Part shown: positions 35,452 through 44,363 of the stretch, piece after piece
How positions within the stretch are numbered: the stretch's first letter is position 1
Layout of the letters: every line of letters begins with the position of its first letter
From: Bacteroidales bacterium
GTDB lineage: Bacteria; Bacteroidota; Bacteroidia; Bacteroidales; UBA10428
Length of the DNA stretch: 64,000 bases
Assembly: GCA_016929525.1 (NCBI GenBank)
Contig: JAFGIP010000092.1
Coordinates: 1 to 64,000 of the forward strand
Reading direction: 5' to 3'
Notes under the pieces: generated by a model
Database searches by the model: none
The model's input: the letters and a program-made list of their open reading frames with translations, nothing else
What the model was told of the DNA's origin: nothing
Program-made: the position numbers and the translations under genes

Positions 35452-35793
35452 TTAATAAGATAACCACTCATTTTCATATGAGTATATTCCGCCATTTTTT
35501 TCCATCTGCCTGGCAATGGCGTAATTCAGCCCGATAAACCTTAATTCTCCACTCCCCATAAGTTTTAGCATTTTCTTTATTTTCCCAAAGCTTATACCCA
35601 GTCTATGATTTGAAGAGTGCAAATTTTTAATATCAACCAGTACCTCGTATCCCGGGTTCAACTTTTTACTTTCATTTTTGATCAGATAAAAAGCCAGCTC
35701 AATTTCAGACTTCATAAAGAAACCATCCAGTACAATATGAAGTTGATTTTTCCCGGGAAATGCCCTAATTAAAAAATTGTTTATCATGGTCAT
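35452..35793 (-). CDS. Small STAS/SpoIIAA-like hypothetical protein
   Basis: This 113-residue protein has alternating strands and helices (QLHIVLDGFFMKSEIELAFY, then GYEVLVDIKNLHSS and ELRFIGLNYAIARQME). This fits a STAS or SpoIIAA-like fold, used in partner-switching or as a lipid/nucleotide sensor. No Ser/Thr phosphorylation motif is obvious. Starts at M1 or M3 are both possible. No kinase or phosphatase partner is next to it. Confidence 0.55.
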   Translation of the reverse strand: MTMINNFLIRAFPGKNQLHIVLDGFFMKSEIELAFYLIKNESKKLNPGYEVLVDIKNLHSSNHRLGISFGKIKKMLKLMGSGELRFIGLNYAIARQMEKNGGIYSYENEWLSY

Positions 35794-35981
35794 TCTCTTT
35801 TAAGTGAAATTACAAAAGCAGATAGCCGATTAACCAGTTACTTTATACCCAATTTCCATTGTATTCTCACCTAAAGTTTAGTAGGTATATACCGACAAAA
35901 ATTAAAAAATCATCGACTTTAGGCTCCTGGAAATGTTAAATAATATTACCCACCAATGTTATGCAACTAATTAAAAAGCGA

Positions 35982-35989
35982 TAGATTTG
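35982..35989 (+). promoter_or_regulatory. Candidate -7 box for the metal-efflux operon
   Basis: TAGATTTG matches the Bacteroidota TAnnTTTG consensus and lies 27 bases before the ATG at 36017. No clear -33 TTTG is present at the expected distance. Confidence 0.4.
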
Positions 35990-36016
35990 TTTTACACATT
36001 ACTATAATTTCATAGA

Positions 36017-39000
36017 ATGTTCCGAAGTATAATTAAGTTCTCTGTTGAGCAGAAACCAATCATTGCATTTCTCATACTTGTTTTAATTGGTTTTGGCATT
36101 TATTCTATGCAAAAAATTCCAATTGATGCAGTACCTGATATAACTAACAACCAGGTCCAGATTGTAACTACTTCTCCGTCTTTATCGCCTCAGGAAATTG
36201 AAAGATTTATTACATATCCTTTAGAAATTGCGATGGCTAACATAACCGATGTTATTGAAATAAGAAGTATTTCAAGATATGGGTTATCGGTAATTACAGT
36301 AGTATTTAAAGACAAAGTTCCAATACTTCATGGAAGACAGCTGGTGAGTGAAATTCTTCAACAGGCAAAACAGGATATTCCCGAATTTTATGACTCTCCG
36401 GAAATGTTGCCTATAACTACAGGTCTGGGAGAAATATTCCAATATACACTTAAAGTTGATAGTGCGTATAAAAATATCTATTCTCCGATGAAGCTCAGGG
36501 AAATACAGGACTGGATCGTTAAACGTCAGCTATCAGGTATTCCGGGAATTGTAGAGATAAGCAGCTTTGGTGGGTTTTTAAAACAGTATGAAATTGCTGT
36601 AGATCCTATATTGATGAGAAGTTTTAATCTTACTTGTGCCGATATCTATGAAGCAGTAAATAAAAATAATCAAAGCAGTGGTGGAAGTTACATTGAAAAA
36701 TCTGAATATGCATTTTATATTCGTACTGAAGGTTTACTGGAAAATATACATGATATTGAGAACATCGTTGTCTGTATAAAAAATGGCGTTCCGGTTTTAG
36801 TCTCAGATCTGGCAAAAGTAAAGCTTGGTTATGCTCCTCGTTTTGGTGCTATGACAAAAAATGGCCAGGGTGAAGCCGTAGGTGGAATAACCCTTATGCT
36901 TAAGGGTGCTAACTCATCAAAAGTTATCAGTGAAGTAAAAGAACGGATAGAAAAGGTTCAACCTTCGTTACCTGCAGGAGTTTCAATAGAACCATATCTC
37001 GATAGATCTGAACTTGTAAAACGCACCACCAATACGGTAGCGAAGAATCTGGTGGAAGGTGGTTTAATCGTGATCTTTATATTGGTAATACTATTGGGTA
37101 ATTACAGGTCCGGGCTAATTGTTGCATCTGTAATTCCTCTTTCGTTATTATTTGGTTTTATCCTGATGCACTTATTCGGTGTATCGGCCAATCTGATGTC
37201 ACTTGGAGCAATAGACTTTGGGATAGTAATAGACGGTGCAGTAATTATTGTAGAAAGCATACTTTATTATATACAACAAAACTATTCCGGTAAAACGCTC
37301 GATCAGAAAAAAATGGATACTGTTGTAACGACAGCAGCAGGTAACATTTATCATTCAGCCGCATTCGGTGTTTTAATAATATTAGTAGTATTTATTCCTA
37401 TAATTACACTCACAGGTATTGAAGGTAAAAATTTCCGTCCCATGGCACAGACATTTTCATTTGTAATACTCGGTGCATTTTTTCTTTCAATGACATATGT
37501 GCCAATGATGTCGGCCCTGTTTTTAAAAAAGAAAATAATATCAAAAAGGACTTTTTCTGATAAAATAATTCGTTTACTTAAATACAGTTATCATCCCATA
37601 CTTAAATTCTCAATCAGATATAAACTGCTAATACTGATTATAACCTTCCTGGTATTTGTTGCTAGTATTATTTCATTCCCTTTTCTTGGAGGAGAATTTG
37701 TTCCTACCCTGGAAGAAGGAGATCTCGCAATGCAAATGACCGTACCTGCAGGGAGTTCTCTCAGTCAAAGCATCAAGATGTCAACGCGGGCAGAAAAAAT
37801 ACTGTTGGATAATTTTCCTGAGGTTGAACAGGTTGTTTCGAAAATTGGCACCGCTGAAGTACCTACTGATCCTATGGCAGTTGAGGATGCAGATATTATG
37901 ATAGTCCTGAAAGATAAAAAGGAATGGGTTTCGGCCAAAAGCAGGGAAGAACTTATTGGCAAGATGAAGGATAAACTCAGTGTACTTTCGGCAGCATCAT
38001 TTGAATTCACACAACCTATCCAGCTCAGATTTAATGAATTAATGACTGGCATTAAATCAGATATAGCCATAGTTATCTATGGAGATGATATTGATGAACT
38101 ATTTAAAAAAGCGAAGGAAGCATCAAAAATAATCGAAGGACTTGAGGGTGCTGCAGATATAAGAATTGAACAAATAACCGGACTCCCTCAGTATATTGTG
38201 AAATATAACAGAGACAAAATTGCCAAGTACAGTTTAAACATTGAGCAATTAAACAGAACTATTACAACTGCATATTCCGGAACATCTGCAGGTGTAATTT
38301 TTGAGAACGATCGCAAATTTGATATTGTTCTCAGGATGGATGAAAAATATCGCGATAACCTTGATCTCTCTATAATATCTGCAGTTAACCCGGAAGGGAA
38401 AATTATCCCGCTTTCTGAAGTTGCAGATATTAAAGAAATTAAAGGCCCGATGCAAATTTCACGTGACGATACGCGTCGTAGAGTTACTGTTGGAATAAAC
38501 GTAAGAAACAGAGATATAGCAAGTCTGGTATCCGATATTGATGATAAACTAAAAGAAGAAATGAAATTAAAACCCGGATATTATATTGAATATGGCGGAC
38601 AGTTTGAAAATCTTGAAAATGCGCGGAAAAGGTTGATGTTAGCAGTACCAGTTGCTTTACTTCTAATCCTCATTTTATTATTTTTTACTTTTAATTCTTT
38701 TAAATATGCTCTGCTTATTTTTACTGCTGTCCCATTATCAGCAGTAGGAGGTATTGCAGCTTTATGGATCCGCGGAATTCCTTTCAGTATATCTGCAGGT
38801 GTGGGGTTTATTGCACTTTTTGGTGTTGCAGTACTAAATGGTATCGTACTGATTTCTTATTACAGGCAAATGCATGACGAAGGGATTTCAAATGTAAAAT
38901 ATATCGTTATAAAAGGTGCCTGCACCAGATTGCGACCTGTGCTTATGACGGCTTCAACGGATATACTCGGTTTTCTGCCCATGGCCATTTCTGTGACAGC

Positions 39001-40345
39001 AGGGGCTGAAGTACAACGTCCATTAGCTACTGTTGTAATTGGTGGAATAATTACTTCAACCATGCTTACACTGATTATTCTGCCAATATTATATCTTATG
39101 ATGAATTCAGATGATGGTATAAATTTTAAAATTAAAAGACTTAAAATAATTACTCCACTTATCCTTTTAGGATTGATACTTACACCTGCTATAAATGCAG
39201 AAGATACAACAGATTACCGCGAAATAACAATAGAACAAGCTGTTGATTCCGCACTTACCCATAATCTTCGCTTAAAAAATGCACAGTTAAATGTTGAGCG
39301 TTCTGCATTATTGAAATCTGGTGCTTTCGACTTATATCCAACCGAATTGAATTATGAGTTTGGACAGATTAATTCTGAGCTGAATGACAGGTATCTTGAG
39401 ATAAATCAAAATTTTGGTTCGCTCATGGTGCATGGCGCAAAACTTAAAAAAGCTAAAATTGAGTACAACCTGCAAACAACGGCATATAAGCTTGAAGAAA
39501 ACAGGTTGAAAGCCGAAGTTAAATCGGCATACTTATTTTGGCAATATTTAAATAAGAAAGTAAAACTGCTTAAAGATGAAGCAATGTTATATCAAAAAAT
39601 GGATACAATAATGCATTTGCGTTATATCAATGGTGATGTCTCGCTGTTGAATAAAGAAATTGCCAAATCTAAAGTTGCCGAAATTACCAGTGAATATTTT
39701 ATTGCTGTTGATGATCTTCAGATCGCTTTAAACAAGCTAAAGCAATTAATGAACATTTCTCAGAATATTAAACCTGAAGATCATGACCCGGCAATGTATA
39801 TGATATATAAAAATGCCGATATATCTGTTTTAGATGAAAATACAACGCTTCTTTATTACAAACAGAAACATGACATTGCCCTTGCTGAAAAGAATATAGC
39901 CATATCAGAATATTTCCCGGAGTTTTCGGCAGGATATTTCAACCAGACAATTGATAATATATATAACCTGCATAGCTGGCAAATTGGTTTATCGGTTCCG
40001 CTTTGGATTCCTGAACAACAATCAAAAATTAAACAGGCAAAGATTGAATCTGAAATTGCTGCAAATAATCTGGAATATCAAAATCAATTATTGCGTGTTG
40101 AAATCGAGAATTTACTTTTTGAATCTAACAAATATTTCAAACAGATCAGATATTATCAGAACAATGCTTTACCACAGGCAGAACTGCTGATAAATATTGC
40201 AAAAATTCATCTTGAAACAGAAGAAATTAATTATCTGGAATTTCTTCAGAGTATTTCTATTGCAAATCAAATAAAGCAAGAATACTATCGTACTATCAAC
40301 GATTATAATCAAACAATTCTTCAACTTGAATTATATGGTAACTAA
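36017..40345 (+). CDS. Fused heavy-metal RND pump (CusA/CzcA) and TolC-like outer-membrane channel
   Basis: The 1442-residue protein begins as a full HME-type RND pump (about 1-1030): 12-helix layout, the DAVPDITNNQVQIVT start and the proton-relay helix LGAIDFGIVIDGAVIIVE. A hydrophobic segment (about 1043-1062, LILLGLILTPAINA) looks like an internal signal peptide. From there to the end runs a TolC/OEP domain (ITIEQAVDSALTHNLRLKNA and long helices). CusA exports Cu(I)/Ag(I) or Co/Zn/Cd with the proton gradient. The internal signal suggests the two halves are cleaved or span both membranes. The adaptor gene follows with an 11-base overlap. Confidence 0.9.
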   Translation: MFRSIIKFSVEQKPIIAFLILVLIGFGIYSMQKIPIDAVPDITNNQVQIVTTSPSLSPQEIERFITYPLEIAMANITDVIEIRSISRYGLSVITVVFKDKVPILHGRQLVSEILQQAKQDIPEFYDSPEMLPITTGLGEIFQYTLKVDSAYKNIYSPMKLREIQDWIVKRQLSGIPGIVEISSFGGFLKQYEIAVDPILMRSFNLTCADIYEAVNKNNQSSGGSYIEKSEYAFYIRTEGLLENIHDIENIVVCIKNGVPVLVSDLAKVKLGYAPRFGAMTKNGQGEAVGGITLMLKGANSSKVISEVKERIEKVQPSLPAGVSIEPYLDRSELVKRTTNTVAKNLVEGGLIVIFILVILLGNYRSGLIVASVIPLSLLFGFILMHLFGVSANLMSLGAIDFGIVIDGAVIIVESILYYIQQNYSGKTLDQKKMDTVVTTAAGNIYHSAAFGVLIILVVFIPIITLTGIEGKNFRPMAQTFSFVILGAFFLSMTYVPMMSALFLKKKIISKRTFSDKIIRLLKYSYHPILKFSIRYKLLILIITFLVFVASIISFPFLGGEFVPTLEEGDLAMQMTVPAGSSLSQSIKMSTRAEKILLDNFPEVEQVVSKIGTAEVPTDPMAVEDADIMIVLKDKKEWVSAKSREELIGKMKDKLSVLSAASFEFTQPIQLRFNELMTGIKSDIAIVIYGDDIDELFKKAKEASKIIEGLEGAADIRIEQITGLPQYIVKYNRDKIAKYSLNIEQLNRTITTAYSGTSAGVIFENDRKFDIVLRMDEKYRDNLDLSIISAVNPEGKIIPLSEVADIKEIKGPMQISRDDTRRRVTVGINVRNRDIASLVSDIDDKLKEEMKLKPGYYIEYGGQFENLENARKRLMLAVPVALLLILILLFFTFNSFKYALLIFTAVPLSAVGGIAALWIRGIPFSISAGVGFIALFGVAVLNGIVLISYYRQMHDEGISNVKYIVIKGACTRLRPVLMTASTDILGFLPMAISVTAGAEVQRPLATVVIGGIITSTMLTLIILPILYLMMNSDDGINFKIKRLKIITPLILLGLILTPAINAEDTTDYREITIEQAVDSALTHNLRLKNAQLNVERSALLKSGAFDLYPTELNYEFGQINSELNDRYLEINQNFGSLMVHGAKLKKAKIEYNLQTTAYKLEENRLKAEVKSAYLFWQYLNKKVKLLKDEAMLYQKMDTIMHLRYINGDVSLLNKEIAKSKVAEITSEYFIAVDDLQIALNKLKQLMNISQNIKPEDHDPAMYMIYKNADISVLDENTTLLYYKQKHDIALAEKNIAISEYFPEFSAGYFNQTIDNIYNLHSWQIGLSVPLWIPEQQSKIKQAKIESEIAANNLEYQNQLLRVEIENLLFESNKYFKQIRYYQNNALPQAELLINIAKIHLETEEINYLEFLQSISIANQIKQEYYRTINDYNQTILQLELYGN

Positions 40346-41480
40346 ATATAAATACTCCGTTCTGAGAATTTTTATTTTATTGATTCTTTGCTCATGTTCC
40401 TCAGTAAATAAAGAAGACATTAATACAAAGACTAATACATCCAGCACTTCTTATACAGTCAGCCTGACAAACGAACAAATTAAATATGCTGAAATACAGA
40501 TTATCCGAATTAAAAAACATTTAATTTCAGAAGAAATTGAATGCACCGGGTCTGTAGAAGCATCACCTAACAGTCAGGCCGTAGTGGGAGTACCTATGAA
40601 AGGGTACTTAAAGACAATTGATGCACACATTGGACAATACGTTGAAAAAGGACAAAAACTTGCTTCTGCCGAACATCCCGATTATATCGATCTTCAGCTG
40701 GCATATATTGAAACAAAAAGTGAATTCGAATATTTACATCAAGATTATAAAAGGCAAGGAGAACTAAGTCTTGAAAACGCAGCATCATTAAAAACACTTC
40801 AAAAATCGCAGGCAGAATTTCAAAAAACCGAAGCCAGGTTGATTGCTCTAAAAAAACATCTTGCATTTCTCGGAATAGATGGAGACAGTCTGCATATTGA
40901 AGATATACATTCTGAAATAATACTAAGATCCCCAATATCCGGAATCGTTACAAAAGTGAATGGCATAATTGGCATGCTTTATAATGAAAATGAACCTGTA
41001 TTTGGCATTGTTTGTAATAATAATCCTATTCTACATTTAAAAGTATTTGAGAAGGATGCCAACAGAATAATGCGAGGCCAGCAGGTTAAATTTTCACCTC
41101 TAAATAAAATAGATCAAATTTCTAAAGCAAAGATTATTAGTACTACAAAATCGATTGACACTGACAATTCATTAAACATATATGCGCAAATTAAAGATCC
41201 AAACGCTGATCTGTTGCCAGGAATGTACGTTAGGGGTTCAATTCTCATTCAAAGTGATTCAGTATATGCATTACCGCAAAACGACGTAATTTGTTTAGAA
41301 GAAGAGTGTTTGGTATTTATAAAAACTGATAGTTCATTATTTAAAGCATTACCCGTTGAAACCGGATTAGTTTACCAGGATTTGATTGAAATCATAAATA
41401 CTTCCGATCAACTACTTAATTCAGATATTGTTACTCAGGGAGCTTATTATCTTTATTCAAAGCTTTTGGAGGAAGAATAA
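40335..41480 (+). CDS. RND efflux periplasmic adaptor (CusB-like), lipoprotein
   Basis: The ATG at 40335 overlaps the end of the pump gene by 11 bases; a TTG nine bases earlier is less likely. The 381-residue product has a lipobox (FILLILCSCSS), a barrel-hairpin region (GYLKTIDAHIGQYVEKGQKL), a coiled-coil hairpin (about 110-170) and membrane-proximal strands with GMYVRGSILI. The adaptor joins the inner-membrane pump to the channel. No metal-sensor gene is adjacent. Confidence 0.9.
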   Translation: MVTKYKYSVLRIFILLILCSCSSVNKEDINTKTNTSSTSYTVSLTNEQIKYAEIQIIRIKKHLISEEIECTGSVEASPNSQAVVGVPMKGYLKTIDAHIGQYVEKGQKLASAEHPDYIDLQLAYIETKSEFEYLHQDYKRQGELSLENAASLKTLQKSQAEFQKTEARLIALKKHLAFLGIDGDSLHIEDIHSEIILRSPISGIVTKVNGIIGMLYNENEPVFGIVCNNNPILHLKVFEKDANRIMRGQQVKFSPLNKIDQISKAKIISTTKSIDTDNSLNIYAQIKDPNADLLPGMYVRGSILIQSDSVYALPQNDVICLEEECLVFIKTDSSLFKALPVETGLVYQDLIEIINTSDQLLNSDIVTQGAYYLYSKLLEEE

Positions 41481-41487
41481 AATCTTA

Positions 41488-41985
41488 TTAACAGTATTTT
41501 TCAATAATATCAATATGTTTGGGGAATGCCTGTATGAGATCTTCTTTGTCATACATTTCAAAATCGTCGTACTCAAAACCGGGTGATACCATACATCCAA
41601 CCAGACTATATGACTTTTTGTCGACAACCTCAGCGGCAAAGATTGTTCCTGCCGGAATTAAAACCTGCAAGTGCTCAGCTTTCTCAACCCTGGATCCTAA
41701 AATGATTTTTTTCTTCTTCCCTTCAGGATCAATAAAAATTAATTTGACAGCACTACCGTAATGATAATACCAAAGTTCATCCGATCTTAAGCGATGCAGT
41801 TTTGAAATTTCACCTGACCGTAATAAATAGTATATGCTTGTTGATAATCTTCTGGATCCTTTAAACCCGTGAGGTAATTCTTTAATCTCAACGTCAAGAC
41901 TGGAACGATAAGTCTCTTTAAAGAATCCCCCTTCAGAATGAGGTTCCAGATTTAATTCCTGTATCCAATATTCGGCACTTTTCAT
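41488..41985 (-). CDS. Cupin-family DUF985 protein
   Basis: The 165-residue protein opens with YWIQELNLEPHSEGGFFKET, the DUF985/cupin_5 signature. It continues with cupin strands (STSIYYLLRSGEISKLHRLRSDELWYY split over two blocks; VLIPAGTIFAAEVVD). Members are small barrels of uncertain, perhaps epimerase-like, function. It is convergent with the adaptor gene, eight bases apart. Confidence 0.85.
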   Translation of the reverse strand: MKSAEYWIQELNLEPHSEGGFFKETYRSSLDVEIKELPHGFKGSRRLSTSIYYLLRSGEISKLHRLRSDELWYYHYGSAVKLIFIDPEGKKKKIILGSRVEKAEHLQVLIPAGTIFAAEVVDKKSYSLVGCMVSPGFEYDDFEMYDKEDLIQAFPKHIDIIEKYC

Positions 41986-42186
41986 CAGATATTTTTATTT
42001 TAAAGTTTTAATACAAATTTCTTCTTATAAATGACACATGGTAACACATCATCTTAATAAAATTAGTAAAAATCTTGATTCACAATAAATTTAAATATTA
42101 GCATGGACCTTAAATTATCTGAATGCATTTGAATAATCAGGTCAGAATTACTAAATTTATTTGTAACTAGAAAACCCTTTGTTACC

Positions 42187-42882
42187 ATGAAGGTAGATTT
42201 GTTAAAATATATGTCTGGCCGCTTACAGGATGATTCTGATAAGGCTAATAACCCCGGACCTGTTATCACAATTTCCCGACAGTATGGTTGCCCTTCAAGA
42301 AGAATTGCCAGAGACCTTACTGAAAGACTCACAGAAAAAATGATTGTTAAAGGGTATGAAAATATCCGATGGAAAATAATCACCAAAGAAATAATGAGCG
42401 ATTCTGCCAGAGAATTAGAAGTTGATCCCGCTAAAATCAAATACATTTTTGATTATGAACAAAAGGGAATAATAGACGATATATTATCTGCGCACCTTTA
42501 TAAATATTACAAAAGCGACAGAGCGATAAGAAGTACTGTTGGCAGGGTTATAAGAAATATTGCCGAAGAAGGGTATGCAGTCATTGTTGGTCGTGGTGGT
42601 GTTGCCATAACACATGATATCCCCCGCTCATTACATATAAATCTCGAAGCTCCCCTGGAATGGAGAACGCTCAGGGTTAGTGAAAAACATGACATTTCAC
42701 TTGAAGAAGCTGAAAAATATGCTAAAGATATAGACAGAAAACGGAAGCAATTTCGTGAATATTTTGAAGGTAAAAATACCGATTACACATGGTTTGATTT
42801 AACCTTTAACTGCATGACGCTTACCATTGATGAAATTGTGCAGATTATTTTAAAAGCTATAGACGTTCGTAAATTGTTATAA
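42187..42882 (+). CDS. Cytidylate kinase-like protein
   Basis: The 231-residue protein starts its domain with VITISRQYGCPSRRIARDL, the P-loop-like signature of the cytidylate_kin2 family (phosphate loop SRQYGCPSRRI). It continues with YAVIVGRGGVAIT and DIDRKRKQFREYF. True Cmk uses GPSGSGKS; this family is distinct, and its substrate is uncertain. The next gene starts six bases downstream and encodes a SLOG-type nucleotide-binding protein, so the two are probably co-translated. Confidence 0.8.
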   Translation: MKVDLLKYMSGRLQDDSDKANNPGPVITISRQYGCPSRRIARDLTERLTEKMIVKGYENIRWKIITKEIMSDSARELEVDPAKIKYIFDYEQKGIIDDILSAHLYKYYKSDRAIRSTVGRVIRNIAEEGYAVIVGRGGVAITHDIPRSLHINLEAPLEWRTLRVSEKHDISLEEAEKYAKDIDRKRKQFREYFEGKNTDYTWFDLTFNCMTLTIDEIVQIILKAIDVRKLL

Positions 42883-42887
42883 TCTCT

Positions 42888-43400
42888 TTGGAAAGAAAAG
42901 TTGATACCCGAATACCAATTATTGGTATAATGGGACCAGGCGAAGATGCAACCAAAACCGATGTTGCTGTTGCAAGAATTGCAGGTGAAGTTGTTTCTGA
43001 ATCAGGATATATATTACTGACTGGTGGACGTGACTGTGGAGTAATGGAGGCTGCCATGAAATCTGCTAAGGCTTCAGGAGGCAAAACAGTTGGCATTCTT
43101 CCTGATGCCAACAAAGAAAGAATGAGCCAATATGTAGATATTCCAATAGTTACCGGGATAGGTAATGCAAGAAATATCATAAATATTCTTACATCTGATG
43201 TTATTATTGCTATTGGTAAAGGCCCGGGAACATTTTCTGAAATAGCTTTAGCTGTTAAAAACAAAAAACCTATTATTGTATTAAACTCGTCAAAAGAATT
43301 TTTAAAATTCTTAGGACAGTTTTCCAATAGCAATATTTATTTTCTTACTGATCCAAATAAAAACTATCTTACAGATATTCTCAGAAAAATATTTAATTAA
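42888..43400 (+). CDS. SLOG/TIGR00725-type nucleotide-binding protein
   Basis: The start is a TTG at 42888, six bases behind the kinase-like gene. An ATG at residue 15 (MGPGED) would cut off the first strand (IPIIGIMGPGE). The 170 residues form a Rossmann-like LOG/SLOG domain: GYILLTGGRDCGVMEAAMKS, then IGKGPGTFSEIALAVKNKKP. The classical LOG motif is PGGxGTxxE; here it reads GKGPGTFSE. Relatives act as cytokinin-type phosphoribohydrolases or as sensors of modified nucleotides. The pairing with a nucleotide-kinase-like protein points to a nucleotide substrate. Confidence 0.8.
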   Translation: MERKVDTRIPIIGIMGPGEDATKTDVAVARIAGEVVSESGYILLTGGRDCGVMEAAMKSAKASGGKTVGILPDANKERMSQYVDIPIVTGIGNARNIINILTSDVIIAIGKGPGTFSEIALAVKNKKPIIVLNSSKEFLKFLGQFSNSNIYFLTDPNKNYLTDILRKIFN

Positions 43401-43489
43401 CAATAGCCATTACACCACAATAATTTAAACATTCGTCATCATTGCTGATAACTTTATCAACAGATATTAAAAAAAAATGTACAAATCAA

Positions 43490-43497
43490 TAGCTTTG
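43490..43497 (+). promoter_or_regulatory. Candidate -7 box for the SiaC-like gene
   Basis: TAGCTTTG matches TAnnTTTG and lies 25 bases before the ATG at 43523. The -33 region is A+T-rich and has no full TTTG. Confidence 0.45.
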
Positions 43498-43522
43498 CAA
43501 ATTGGGGATAACTAATTGATTT

Positions 43523-43903
43523 ATGGAAAATCTGATTTTGGAAGGATCTGATAGTTTGCCATCTGTTCAGTTTAGTATCGATGGTAATTTAAAAATTTCC
43601 GGACGAGCACTGCCAGAAAATGCTTACAATTTTTTTAAACCTTTAATTGCATGGGTAAAAGAATTCTGTGTAGATGAACTTAACCTTGAAATCAACCTGG
43701 AGTATTTTAATACAACTGTCTCTAAACAACTATACGATTTCCTAAAAGTGATCGAACATAACAATGGTTATAAAAAGATAAACGTTAAGTGGTTTTATGA
43801 AGATGGCGATGATGAAATCCTCGAATCAGGCGAAATATATGAGGAGCTTTTACCACGTTTTAATTTTACCTATCATCGTTATGCAGAGGTTTTCGATGAA
43901 TAA
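43523..43903 (+). CDS. SiaC-family regulatory phosphoprotein (DUF1987)
   Basis: The 126-residue protein matches the SiaC/DUF1987 pattern: LPSVQFSIDGNLKISGRALP, then ENAYNFFKPLIAWV, then INLEYFNTTVSKQLYDFLKV with the phospho-acceptor segment at 64-67, and WFYEDGDDEILESGE. In Pseudomonas, SiaC is phosphorylated by SiaB and dephosphorylated by SiaA, and it controls a diguanylate cyclase. No siaA/siaB-like genes are near, so its kinase must lie elsewhere. Confidence 0.88.
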   Translation: MENLILEGSDSLPSVQFSIDGNLKISGRALPENAYNFFKPLIAWVKEFCVDELNLEINLEYFNTTVSKQLYDFLKVIEHNNGYKKINVKWFYEDGDDEILESGEIYEELLPRFNFTYHRYAEVFDE

Positions 43904-43918
43904 ACATTTAGTTTGAAT

Positions 43919-44254
43919 TTATCCTGTTTTTAAAAGCTCATTTATTTTTGCAGCTAAAATAAAGTCATTTTCAGTAAGTCCGTTTATTGCATGTGTCCAA
44001 AGTTCAATTTCACAACTGCCATAACTAATATGCAATACCGGATGGTGCCCTTCTTCTTCGGCAATATTTGCAACCTTATTTACAAAACTCATCGTATGTC
44101 CGAAATTTACAAACTGAAAATGTTTATATAGCTTTTTACTATCAATAACCGACCAGGTATTTTCTATCTCTTCCAAATACATTACAATTTTTGTTTCATC
44201 CAGTGCCGGTACATTTCCTTCGCAAGGAATACATTTTTTATTAACCAGATCCAT
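43919..44254 (-). CDS. Pterin-4a-carbinolamine dehydratase
   Basis: With the ATG at 44254 the protein has 111 residues; a TTG nine codons upstream is less likely. The PCD active-site motif is seen as AEEEGHHPVLHISYG, with a second conserved block ELWTHAINGLTENDFILAAKIN. The enzyme dehydrates 4a-hydroxytetrahydropterin, the product of aromatic amino acid hydroxylases. No phenylalanine hydroxylase is in the window, so it may serve another pterin step. Confidence 0.9.
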   Translation of the reverse strand: MDLVNKKCIPCEGNVPALDETKIVMYLEEIENTWSVIDSKKLYKHFQFVNFGHTMSFVNKVANIAEEEGHHPVLHISYGSCEIELWTHAINGLTENDFILAAKINELLKTG

Positions 44255-44311
44255 AATATCTTTTATAACAAAACAGTTCAAAAGAAAAAGTGTTTAACAA
44301 TCGGTGAAAGC

Positions 44312-44342
44312 TTGACTAAACATTTAAAATAGAATACATTTG
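44312..44342 (+). promoter_or_regulatory. Bacteroidota-type promoter for the surface-antigen gene
   Basis: TTG (44312-44314), 20 bases, then TACATTTG (44335-44342), a full TAnnTTTG match. The ATG at 44364 lies 22 bases downstream. Confidence 0.6.
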
Positions 44343-44363
44343 GACGCACCATAGATCTTCGAA

